Shown: positions 11,177-20,789 of the stretch, piece after piece | Layout of the letters: each line of letters begins with the position of its first letter | Numbering within the stretch: position 1 is the stretch's first letter | Assembly: GCA_973895155.1 (NCBI GenBank) | Contig: OZ316892.1 | Coordinates: 13,206,001-13,270,000, forward strand | Direction: 5' to 3' | From: Marsupella aquatica | Lineage: Eukaryota > Marchantiophyta | Length of the DNA: 64,000 nt | Made by a program: the position numbers and the translations under genes | The notes under the pieces: generated by a model | What the model saw: the letters and a program-made list of their open reading frames with translations, nothing else | What the model was told of the DNA's origin: nothing | Database searches by the model: none

Positions 11177-11962
11177 ATGTCTGTTGCTTTCTTGGCAATG
11201 AACTTGTTCGGGAAGAATGTGCATCCCATGGATGAGTCCGAGCAGTGTGTAATTTTTGCTTCAGTGTGTGCTTGCACCTTCTATGGAGGGATAGAAGAAA
11301 GGGCAAGGAAGAAATTGGAGCTCAAATTTCTGGGAGGGGGTGGTGAACGAACACACCTCCCAAGCATTCACAACACCCATTTTATTGCACATGATTGGTA
11401 TGAAGTGGAGAAACTTGTGGCAGCCCTGCACATTTCTGTCCGTAGGTTCATACATCAGATTGTGATGGTGAGTTGGGATTGGGTTGGAGCTTGCTGGGAT
11501 GCTCAACAGTTGGTGGATACGCACAAATTTTGCCTTAGGCCAGCAGATGGGTATTGGAGCCTCATGCTGCCATTGCCACCAGGTGTAAGAACTAGGATTT
11601 TCCAAACCTTTGATACCCGGGCTTACTTTGTGACAGACTCAATGCCACCCGTCCAATTTAAAACTTTCATGTCTCAATTTGAGGATTACGGAGGACAGGT
11701 GCAGAGGGAAATGGGCCCAAGTGTCACACATAATTTTGCGTGTGATTGGTTTCATGTTCAGAATCATTTTCGGGACCCAGGACAGTGGTGCAGTTCAATT
11801 ACGATCGTCAGTTACAGTTGGCTTTCCAAATGCATGGAAAGGCATACTATCGTTGATGCAAAGCCTTACACATTGAGTGCAAAGAAATTGTTAGCTCATG
11901 GGCCAAAGACGTGGAAAGAGATATCAGGAACAAGGAGGATGACATTGAGGCCAAATTGGTGA
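11177..11962 (+). CDS. Transposon-encoded tandem-BRCT protein
   Basis: Single-exon ORF of 261 residues, ATG in context AAAAAGATGT. Two units match the BRCT fold pattern. Unit 1 (about residues 20-122) has a FLGG turn, THFIAHDW, and the helix-3 tryptophan motif VSWDWVGACWDAQQLVD followed by HKFCL. Unit 2 (about 138-240) has YGG, VTHNFACDWFH and VSYSWLSKCMERHTIVD followed by KPYTL. The last 20 residues are basic. Known biology: tandem BRCT pairs often bind phosphoserine peptides or DNA ends in repair and checkpoint proteins (BRCA1, PTIP, TopBP1). A role steering repair at excision or insertion sites is inference. The gene lies wholly inside the terminal repeats and converges with the transposase. 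AATAAA occurs at about 12128. Unlike the transposase frame it has no disruption. Not obviously close to any named host BRCT protein I recognise. Confidence 0.75.
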   Translation: MSVAFLAMNLFGKNVHPMDESEQCVIFASVCACTFYGGIEERARKKLELKFLGGGGERTHLPSIHNTHFIAHDWYEVEKLVAALHISVRRFIHQIVMVSWDWVGACWDAQQLVDTHKFCLRPADGYWSLMLPLPPGVRTRIFQTFDTRAYFVTDSMPPVQFKTFMSQFEDYGGQVQREMGPSVTHNFACDWFHVQNHFRDPGQWCSSITIVSYSWLSKCMERHTIVDAKPYTLSAKKLLAHGPKTWKEISGTRRMTLRPNW

Positions 11963-12555
11963 AGATCCGTAAGCGAAAGGATAACTGCTGGAAATAGAAT
12001 CATTGACAACATGATATCTGAGCCAACATTTAAAATTTTGTATAGTACAAAATTAAGAAGTCTTTCATTTTGTACAATTCCCTAAAATAGATGTTGGTAC
12101 CTGTTGTGCCAGTGTACTCTCAAATTGAATAAAATGGCCCATTGTTGAACTCTAGCAGGTCGACACTTGTCCATGTATTGTTTATTTTACTTGGTGAACA
12201 TTTTTAATAGTGTACATACTTTTAGATTCCATACAGTAACAGCACATTTACCAAGTCAAAATGAACGAGCATTCACTTTAGTGCAATCTAAAGTATAATA
12301 GATACAATTTTTTAATTGTCCTTATCTTTTATTTTTCAAAATTGCGTGCAACACAATTTTGGAATGCTTCCAAAGAGCTGGCCCCTAAACTGTTCACAAT
12401 ATTTTATTCCTCTAATGATTGGGAATTAAATTGCTCCTGACAAAATTGTGGAACACTTCCCACTTGCTAGCCGCTACAGTATTCATAGTACTATTTTAGT
12501 CCACATTGGTCTACAAAATAATGAGCTCTCTTTTGAAAGTCTATCTATCAAAAAA

Positions 12556-14511
12556 TTAAATCATTCCAGCAAGTCTACGAAACTGGGAGCTTAGATGTCC
12601 TTGTGCAAAAGGAGCCGTAGGAGTGGGCTCTACAACAATGTCAACAGCATTATCAATGGGCCCATTGTCTGGAGTCTCAAAATCACTTTCATTGTGAGAA
12701 TCTTCCAATGAATCACTTTCATCACCAGAATTCTCAAAATCACTAGCACTGGTATCAGATTGGGCACACGATTCATCACTAGTATCAGATTGGGCTTCAC
12801 TTGCATTCACTTCGGTTACAACAACATAGCCCTGACCTTCCTATGGCTGATCATTTGGAACACAAGGAGGGTCATCAACAGCAAGGGGTTGTGGTTGTCC
12901 ATTGACTGCTGCTTCAAAAGTGCCTCGAAACTTGACAATAATTCTCTGTAAGTCGGGAGTGAGCTGTTGCTCAGTCCAAACTCCTTCCAGGTTCAGGGAA
13001 AGGCCTCTCCGAATCATTGCCTTTCGAGCATAGCTGATACCATAATGTTTATCGACCATACTATTCACATCTCTCACTGCATCAGCTGCCAGCTGAAGAA
13101 AAAACCGTTTACGTGGATTTTTCAATGCTCCACTAGTCCCTGCCCTACCATCTCCTTGCCACCGGTTGTCACGAATCCGGGACATCTTCTTCTCCTCCCA
13201 TCGGCGGGTCCAGGCATCTTTGATCTTGGATATCACAAAAGAGTCACAGGGCTGTATCAGATCTGTTGCATTGTCTGGGAAACGACGGACCTCAGTGTTG
13301 ATGCGTTGCAAAGCCTCCTGTGCTGCTGGCAGAATCTTGTGACCTGGATAATTATCCATCCACTGCACTTTTTTCCCTCCACTCACGTCAGCAAAACTTA
13401 CTTTTGGTTCCTTGTAATACTCAACCAAGCAAACACTATTCATGAAACCTTTCACTGTGCTACGATAACAAACTCCATCTGGTAATGGCAACTTTATGCC
13501 TTTGATAGGGTAGCTGCACAAGGTGTTCTGAAAAATCAGGAATGGAATACCAATTTTACCTTTGGGACCACCAGTTACCTTTACCATCATGGTGATGCCC
13601 ACTCCTCCTGAAACCACATCTACATACTTTACGTTTTGATCCCCTCTAAACCCTAGTGTACGGCCATTGTCCATGTTAATCTGAAAATGAGTTTCATCCA
13701 TATTTTCTTGCAGATTTTCGTCTAATGTGCCATCTCAAAATCCTCTGCATAAGACTCCCATGTGAAAAGCAACCTCACGTTCAATGAATTCACGCTTTGC
13801 TCCAGAGACCTGTAGCTTCCCTGTTTGTGACCTATGCACAATATTATGGGCCTCCTGAAATGTCTGAGTCCATCTAGAGGTGATGCGATCGATGAGAAGT
13901 TCAGGACTGTCACCCAAGACAGTCCTGGCATTGAAAAGAATATGAGGGTTAGTCAGTAGAGCATTTTTGGCCACTAATTTCAATACCCTTGGAGAGAATT
14001 TCAGGCCAGCCCTTTTGAGTCTTTGGAAGTCTTCTCTCACTATGGGGTATAACCATTCAATCCATGGATGTCGCTTTCTTCCTCTCCCTGGTCGTACCTT
14101 CATCTGAATTCTATTCCTTCCACCCACATCTGACCGGCTAATTGATAATCCTTGCACTTTGTACTCTTCCAGGATGCTCTCTCGGTCCTTCCACCACCTC
14201 CCTGCCTTCATGAGATTTGCTGATCTTGACCTCTGCCTAAAAATATCTGGAAATTGTTTCACAGCAGAGGACTTGATCTTCTCCTCGGTACCCCTCTCTT
14301 GCACAGCGGCAATCATCCAATTGATCACCTTCAAATGTTGGGCCTTGGTGGCAACATTTTGTGCAGCCCGACCAGACAATACAAGCAGTGGCATCTCTGG
14401 AGCGGGAGCTGGAGCAGCTACAACAGGTTCGGTGCTAGTCTCACCAGTGGATGGGTCATTGGCAGCTGGAATTCTTGCCCAAGCTGCAAGCAAGGGTGAC
14501 CCTTGGAACAT
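12556..14511 (-). pseudogene. pogo/CENP-B-like DDE transposase with two in-frame stop codons
   Basis: One minus-strand frame runs from ATG 14511 to the stop at 12556, broken only by TGA at 13737-13735 and TAG at 12843-12841. Segment 1 (about 258 residues) has a Pro/Ala-rich start, a basic region, and a CENP-B-type DNA-binding end (ITSRWTQTFQEAHNIVHRS). Segment 2 holds the DDE_1 catalytic core: Asp in MDETHF (codon 13698), Asp in WMDNYPGH (13356) and Asp in LIQPCDS (13245), the last two 36 residues apart. SKIKDAWTRRW and SYARKAMIRRG follow. Segment 3 is an acidic Ser/Asp/Glu-rich tail. All three lie in the same frame, so simple nonsense substitutions are likeliest (the TGA could be a mutated CGA). 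From memory, transposases with ENxDETHF and MDNGRTLGF occur widely in oomycete genomes; not verified. An upstream in-frame stop at 14541 limits the N-terminus unless there is an intron. Confidence 0.88.
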
Positions 14512-15080
14512 CCTTGCTCTATCCAATAAATCAAACCCCTAAAACTTTGTGGAAAGCAATTCAAAGCAAATTAATTCACTCTGGACCCACCGGTCTATTT
14601 CTAGGCATGCAAAACTCTGACTACAATAATTGAAGTTCAATCAGAAATTGGGTTGGAGCGTTTGATGAGATTAAAACTAATTTAGCAAGGATTGAATCTT
14701 AAGAAGACGGGAGCTTTAGCAAAATGCCAGCAAGAAACAAGATAAAATCTGAATTCTGTGGGTAGTGAGTTCTTTTTGTTAAAGAAGGAATATCTTAATC
14801 GTAAAAAGTTTGAGCTTGTAGGTAAAGAATCCGGGAAGAGAGCAAGAATAAATGTGAATTTAGGGAGTAGTGTACAATTTTGCTTGTCATGCAATAAAAA
14901 ATATCTAAATCATAAAGAATGGGGCCAGTTTACGTCCTCTTACCTTGCACTGTAGGGCTGTACGCTGCAGCAATGCCAATGAGCCTCCACTCCCTAGTGA
15001 TGCAAGGCTCACTATAGCGATGCCAAAGAGAATGTACGCTTTCAACTCTAGAGATGTCAGTTGATCACACTTTCCCAATA

Positions 15081-15206
15081 ATGCCCTTGACTGCATGCCA
15101 GAGTATCCTCGCTACTGTAGCTCTGCCATGATTGATGAGCACAATGCCCTTGACTGCATGCCAGAGTATCCTTGCTACTGTAGCTCTGCCATGATTGATG
15201 AGCACA
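15081..15206. repeat. Two tandem 63-bp units inside the transposon
   Basis: The unit beginning ATGCCCTTGACTGCATGCC occurs at 15081 and again at 15144, differing at one base. It lies upstream of the transposase start, between it and the right terminus, where the transposase promoter would be expected. Confidence 0.9.
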
Positions 15207-15469
15207 ACGTGAGCGCTGGTTCAATGTGCACTGACTAGAAAAAGATCCCACTTTAGCCTCCACGACTATAGCGCTCTCCGCACCTTGAAATAAAACCTCC
15301 AAAAACTATTGCGCGCGACACTAAATGTTGCGGAGCCCTCAAATCTTCTAGCCCTGACTCCACGACTACAAAGCTTTGACTCCACTACTACAGAGCTTCC
15401 AGGTGCTCTATAGTGTGTTAAACAAAATATTTAAAACAAAACCTCAAAAAAAGATTTTAGAAACCGACA

Positions 15470-15579
15470 CCAATTAGTGTTACTTTTGCTTCTAGACCAA
15501 GTTCACATAAATTAGTGTGACTAACACTAATTTGGACATAACACTAATTCCGGCATAACACTAATTACGGTGAACAGTG
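15470..15579. repeat. Right subterminal array and terminal inverted repeat
   Basis: Five copies of TTAGTGT/ACACTAA lie within 110 bases, including the palindrome TTAGTGTGACTAACACTAA. The array ends in the 22-bp terminus (read on + as TAATTACGGTGAACAGTG), followed by the TA duplication at 15580-15581. Confidence 0.85.
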
Positions 15580-15581
15580 TA

Positions 15582-17559
15582 GTATTGTTGCTACAACTAC
15601 AGTAGTTTGCATAATTTGGGGCCACAAATCCCTGGAAAGTGCCATAAAATATTCCCTCAAAGCACCATAATGGCACTGCCATGCTGCCTGTTCCCTGCTA
15701 CCTGGGCACATGATCTAGATATAAATATTAGCAACATGACCACAGCTCCGTCCAACTAGCATGAGTAAGTTGTAGTTCATCTCCCTAGGGAGGCTTAGGT
15801 ACTAAGTTTGAAAACCCCTCAAGCAATTGTACCTTTTAATCAATTGAAACCCCACCCAAAAGTGGGCTCCATGCAAGCTCTTGACACTTTAGAAAAAATA
15901 CAGCGTGATTTCAGTTTCCGCTGGCAGTCAAAATGCCATGAATGCACTTCCACAAATTTATCTCCCTGAATCTTGCAGGCAGTGGAAAAGTGTCCTTTTT
16001 AATACCTTGGCCAAAAACTGAAGGATGCCCTAACTCTTTTTGTCCAGGAGCCACCATGTGTCTTCATTGCCTTGCCACCTGGAGCTGGGTACAGAGACTC
16101 CGTCGCCAAGTTGCTCCCCGCAACGCCCCCTTTTGCCTGCACTTTGGTGGTTGCACTATGAGATTGTGCTGGATTGTAGACTAATCATTCTCATGAGGCT
16201 AGACGCACATATAGGGGGCCCACTTTCTGAACCCCCACCGTACCCTGGTCTGCCCACCCAAATATTGTGGCCCGACATTTTTCATCCCAAGGCCAGCAGT
16301 CCTCTGGCCAACAGTCCTCCTCTCAACAAGCTTGCAGGTCAAACTCACCAAGGTCCATCAATTGACCCTCTCAACCATCTATACCATGCTTTGTGGAAGT
16401 TTGGTAGGGACCCCGGGTAGGGAATAGTGTCCAGAACTGGTAAGAAATGCTTATTGCTTTCAATTTATCACCCCCAAAATTGCAAATTGTTAGTTGCGGT
16501 CATGAAACTTTCGCAAGGAATGGTCATTTCAATATATTGATTTTTACTAGGTGTTGTTCTCTGAATGCAGTATTGTAGTTACATCAACATATTCTGTTGT
16601 TACCTTCATTGTCACAAATAATTGATCTGAAAAAGAAGCAAGAGAATCAATCTCAGCACCTCTGAGCTAAACAAAGTGTAGAGAAGGCAGCAAAGCGTTT
16701 ACAAGAGGATATTCATCGCATCAAAACTCAGAAGGTTGATGACTTGAATTCTCAGTCTCAACACTACAACTGGCTGGATCGATGAGAGGGGTTATCTATG
16801 AGATGTGATTAACTGATCTGACCAGATTGTAGCAAAGGCACTCCTACTCCTTTGGTTATTGCTTTCAATGTCAAGCGGATTGAATCAAACCGTCTTGAAG
16901 TTTTTTCTGCCTATGGCAAACATATGCACGAGTAAGAATTGCTTTTTTCTCCTTCTCGGCTCTTTCTTTAAGTCTTGTTTTTAATTAAGGTGGGAAATAA
17001 TGTTGGTCGGTGATAAGGTGAAGGCTCTAGAGTTAGTTCCCTTTATCTTGTTGAGGAGTGTTTTTTTTTAAATGTTAAGTTACTCTTTGTGTAGCAAATC
17101 TTATTAAAATTGGTTTACTGTTGTCTGCTGTATCCTCCCAAGGGGTCTCTGAAAAATGACAGAAAATTCTTGTTTTGAGGAAGCTCATGTAGCATACGGT
17201 TCAGACCATGGCCTGGGTATTCATGTCCAGCTCTCATGGTACACTGTGGCAGTGTTGGGCACCTCTAGAGGACACAACCACAAACCTGAGTGTTTGCTTC
17301 TTGATGTTTTTTCCAACCACCCGTCGTGCTTCTTGAGGAGGTTTGTATGAAGTATAGATGCACATTCTTCTTTGTGACTTCTTCTTCCTATTCTTGTGCT
17401 GCAATTGACTTTTATGAACATTCTCTATACATTTTCCCATTTTGACATGACGTCATCTCAAAATGAGGTTACTCTTGAGAGGAAGCGAGACTCAATTATT
17501 CTCGGCCTAGTGACATTTCTTGTATGTGGGCAGCCCGATTCATCTCAACGTGGTGTCAT
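15582..17559. other. Gene-poor region with repeat fragments
   Basis: No intact gene is recognised. Part of a dispersed repeat lies at about 16213-16375 (see paired entry at 19862). Around 16640-16935 a frame with coiled-coil-like composition (KAAKRLQEDIHRIKTQKV) is broken by several stops. An ORF at 17156-17350 (64 codons from ATG) matches nothing I recognise. These could be remains of one decayed gene that also included the AT-hook array downstream, but I cannot connect them. Confidence 0.35.
16213..16375. repeat. Dispersed repeat, copy 1 (paired with 19862-20010)
   Basis: GGCCCACTTTCTGAACCCCC, ACCCTGGTCTGC, CACCCAAATATTG, GACATTTTTCATCCCAAGG, CAACAAGCTTG and CACCAAGGTCCATCAATTG recur with small changes at 19862-20010. 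Similarity is about 85-90% by eye. No coding potential is visible. Confidence 0.75.
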
Positions 17560-18530
17560 TGCCTTTATTGCAACAAGAGGTCTTGTTGAAGAGAAAGCGA
17601 GAAAGGCCTCCAAAAAATAGTGGATGGCAAGATCTGAGTGTGCAAGCATCTCCTATAGGGCAACAGGAGGTCCCGTTGAAAAGAAAGCGAGGAAGACCTC
17701 CAAAAAACACTCGGCCAATAGATGGCAAAATCTGAGTGTGCAAGCATCTCCTATAGGGCAACAGGAGGTCCCGTTGAAAAGAAAGCGAGGAAGACCTCCA
17801 AAAAACACTCGGCCAATGGATGGCAAGATCTGACTGTGCAGGCATCTCCTATGGGGCAACAGGAGGTCCCGTTTCAAGAAGAGAAAGTGTGGAAGGCCTC
17901 CCAAAAAACACTCGACCAGTGGATGGCAAGATTCGTTTGAGGGTGTAGACATCTCCTACGGGGCAACAGGAGACCCCATTGAAGAGATAGCGAGGTAGGC
18001 CTCCAAAAAACACTCAGCCAATGGATGACAAGATTAGTCTGAGTGTGCAAACATCTCCTATGGTGCAACAGGAGGTCCCGTTGAAGTGAAAGCAAGGAAG
18101 GCCTCCAAAAAATACTCAACCAGTGGATGACAAGATTTGTCTGAGTGTATAGGCATCTCCTATGGGGCAATAGGAGGTCCCATTGAAAAGAAAACGCTGA
18201 AGGCCTCCAACAAACACTTGGCGAGTGGATGACAAGATTCGTCTGAGTGTACAGGCATCTTCTATGGGGCAACCAAAGACCCCGTTGAAGATAAAGTGAG
18301 GAAGGTCTCCAAAAAACACTCGGCCAATGGATAGCAAGATTAGTTTGAGTGTGGAGGCATCTCATATGGGGCAACATGAGGCCCCACCGAAAAGAAAGCG
18401 AGGAAGGGCTCGAAAACTTCCAGTTGTGATGAATAGTTCATTATACATAGATGAAAGTTGTCCGAGTGTCCAGGCATCTCCTATGGAGCAACAGGAGGCC
18501 CCACCAAAAAGAAAGTGAGGAAGGCCTCGC
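17560..18530 (+). repeat. Minisatellite of ~98-103 bp units, each encoding an AT-hook core
   Basis: At least nine units are visible; the phrase GATGGCAAG or its variants starts at 17623, 17721, 17819, 17922, 18024, 18125, 18228 and 18329. Each unit contains GAAAAGAAAGCGAGGAAGAC or a variant, which in one frame reads KRKRGRPPKN, the AT-hook core (RGRP) that binds the minor groove of AT-rich DNA. Unit lengths of 98, 101 and 103 are not multiples of three, so the motif changes frame from unit to unit. Stops interrupt every frame, so this is not one protein now. It is either a decayed multi-AT-hook gene or a satellite seeded from one. The last units diverge (KRKRGRARK, HEAPPKRK). Confidence 0.85.
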
Positions 18531-18539
18531 AAACTTCCA

Positions 18540-20789
18540 GTTCTGATGCCGAGTACTTCAATCCAAAGCAGTCATAGTTTGGCCCAACTTGCACCCAAGC
18601 CAGAATCTTCAGGAAGAAGAGCACCAAGATGACCTCAAGGTTGTGGGAAGATTCACAACCCGTCACTCCCCTTGCCATTGGTCAAAGGAAGGACATGATG
18701 TAATCTGCATTTCTGCATTTTTGCTCTAGATTGTACGTAAAAAGCCATGCAGGAGTAGTACATGTGATTTGTTCATGGAAGTTTGGTTGCACACGCACCA
18801 CCTCTAGAGCAATGAGATACCTGATCCAAACATTAGTGTTTTCGTGGGTCTGTGTGTAAGTAACTGACTACTCATTTGGAATTGATGAGATACATCGGCC
18901 TACATTGGTGGACGACAACTGTGTTCTTTGGGTGTTCTGTTTGTGTTGGTTGTGAATCTAAACCCACTCTGTTCATCTCATACTCTTGAAAAGTTTGTCG
19001 TAGCTATTGTCTCTTGCGAGAAGAGAGCACCCGTTGTGGTGTCTGTTCCTTTTGCATAGCGAAAAAATCACAGGTTGGGAATCATAATTACTAGTCAGGT
19101 GTGCGGAAATGTTTGCGGGAAGAACTCTTCTGTTTTTCAGTTCTGTTTTGTGGAATCTACTGTACTTGTCATCCCAGTCTATTAAACACATTCTTCTTGG
19201 TCATGTCATGCTAAAATCTCACTGAAGTTGTTAAGATGGATGTTGTCATTCATAGTGTGTGAGCATGGGTGCCAATGCTTTGTTTCACAGTTCTAAGGAT
19301 TGGTTCATTAGCTCCAAATGAAGCGTGCAAGAATATGGCAGTTGTGAAATCCCCTTGGATCCTCTGGGATGCAATCAAATATCTGGAAATTTAAATGCCT
19401 GAGAGATTTTTATTTTTCCTAGTTTTAGTAAAAGTAAATGAAAATCTTTCTAACGAGGTGTTGCAGATCTTGGTGGGGGCACTATGTTCCCAGAAGAAGT
19501 TATCTTACTAAAAAATCACCATGAGAAACTAAAGTTGGGGTCTAGGCTTGTAAGTGAAGTCTCTAGACCATGACAAAAAAGCCCCACAAAGTTTATGTGG
19601 ATGGAAAGAAGGATAGGACATGTATATCAAAATGATAATCATGCAAGATAATTTTTGTCATCATTTCTATTAGGCTCCTATAATTAAATCTGGCTGTACA
19701 AGTTTAGCAATTTGTCCCCATGGTAGACATGCTCTCTTGTGACGTCTAGTCCAAACCTAACAGGAGGCAAAGTTCAACTACATTGCCACAAAGTGCCCCT
19801 CCAATAGTGGGCAGTGGAAGTTCTCCCACCGGTCCACTACTGGGCCTAGCCCGGAGCAACTGTAGGCCCACTTTATGAACCCCCACCCTACCCTGGTCTG
19901 CACACCCAAATATTGCAGCGGGACATTTTTCATCCCAAGGCCAGCAATCCTCTGCTCCACAAGCTTGAAGATCAAAACTCACCAAGATCAATCAATTGGC
20001 CCTCTCAATTCTAATCGAATGGCTATGCAATCACTCTGGAAAGTGCAGTCAAACAATTCAACTTTTCTTGTGGTTCAAACCACGGCTGGCCAAATTTAAT
20101 AAGTGTGAAAATCGGAAACCCTAAGTCCCTTTCAAAGGACCTGGATGGGCAGGTGCCTCAAAATGCTCGCTAAATCTCCCCAATGGAGATGTTGTTTGGT
20201 TTGCACAGGTGGGAGTGCTCGTAGGGCCCTTAACCCAATCTCCCAGATGTCTAGGATTTGTAGGATTTGTAATTTGATCTAACCCTACTCAGGAATCCTA
20301 ACACGAATATCAGTTTCACATGCGCTTCTGTTATCTTTCTCCCCAATGGAAACTCTGTGTAAGTGACCGAACATTTCCAATCTGTGAAGCTTATTTTAGA
20401 TAACATCAGATTATTCCTACTTGCCAGGTTTAGGTCAGACAATGAGCTTGCATTTGTCCCAAATTGTTGCCAAATTTCATGCCCGCTTACCAGAGCTCAT
20501 ACATTGTCGTCCAGTGTGGCATCAGTGGCTTTCCTTGATTCCGTGCGAGCCTTGGCACCAGGTCAAACCATTGCCACATCATCCCTCTGAACCTCATCTC
20601 ACAGGGGAATACTTGCAACAGCCCAAACATGTGGTCTAGATGGTTTAAGCAATCTTAGCCTGATTACAAACATTTTGTAACTTTATTAATGTACCTGCAC
20701 ATAATGCATATACCCACGCGAGAAACTTCGTTTTCTTCCAAAAGTGTGATGGCCTCACTTATTTGTATAACAAAGCTTCATCTGCAAGG
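18540..20789. other. Intergenic region, no gene recognised
   Basis: Only short unassigned ORFs are present. It contains copy 2 of the dispersed repeat at 19862-20010. The right end abuts the stop codon of the importin-alpha gene, so the last few hundred bases should be its 3' UTR. Confidence 0.5.
19862..20010. repeat. Dispersed repeat, copy 2 (paired with 16213-16375)
   Basis: Same orientation as copy 1 and about 3.65 kb downstream. It lacks a short piece present in copy 1 (the doubled CCTCTGGCCAACAGTCC part). Being in direct orientation either side of the AT-hook array, the two copies may mark a segmental duplication or two insertions. Confidence 0.75.

Larger units (their letters stand above)
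10376..15579. mobile_element. 5.2-kb TA-targeting DNA transposon (pogo/CENP-B type) carrying a tandem-BRCT gene
   Basis: The element is bounded by 22-bp perfect inverted repeats starting CACTGTTCACCGTAATTAGT, at 10376-10397 and 15558-15579. TA flanks both sides (10374-10375 and 15580-15581), the target-site duplication of the Tc1/mariner/pogo superfamily. Both ends carry palindromic subterminal arrays built from TTAGTGT and ACACTAA. Inside are a DDE transposase reading frame (minus, 14511-12556, two in-frame stops) and an intact 261-codon tandem-BRCT gene (plus, 11177-11962), convergent with about 590 bases between their 3' ends. CACTG termini recall CACTA elements, but the 2-bp TA duplication and the transposase family exclude that. 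No second copy of the termini occurs in the window. Confidence 0.93.

Noticed and set aside
10376-15579. CACTA (EnSpm) classification of the transposon because of the CACTG ends and subterminal arrays
   Set aside because: The duplication is 2-bp TA (CTA and TAG do not match as 3 bp), and the transposase is the DDE_1/CENP-B type, not the CACTA transposase.
17540-18377. Long minus-strand ORFs over the AT-hook minisatellite
   Set aside because: They are repetitive antisense readings of the same tandem units, frame-dependent and without any known domain.
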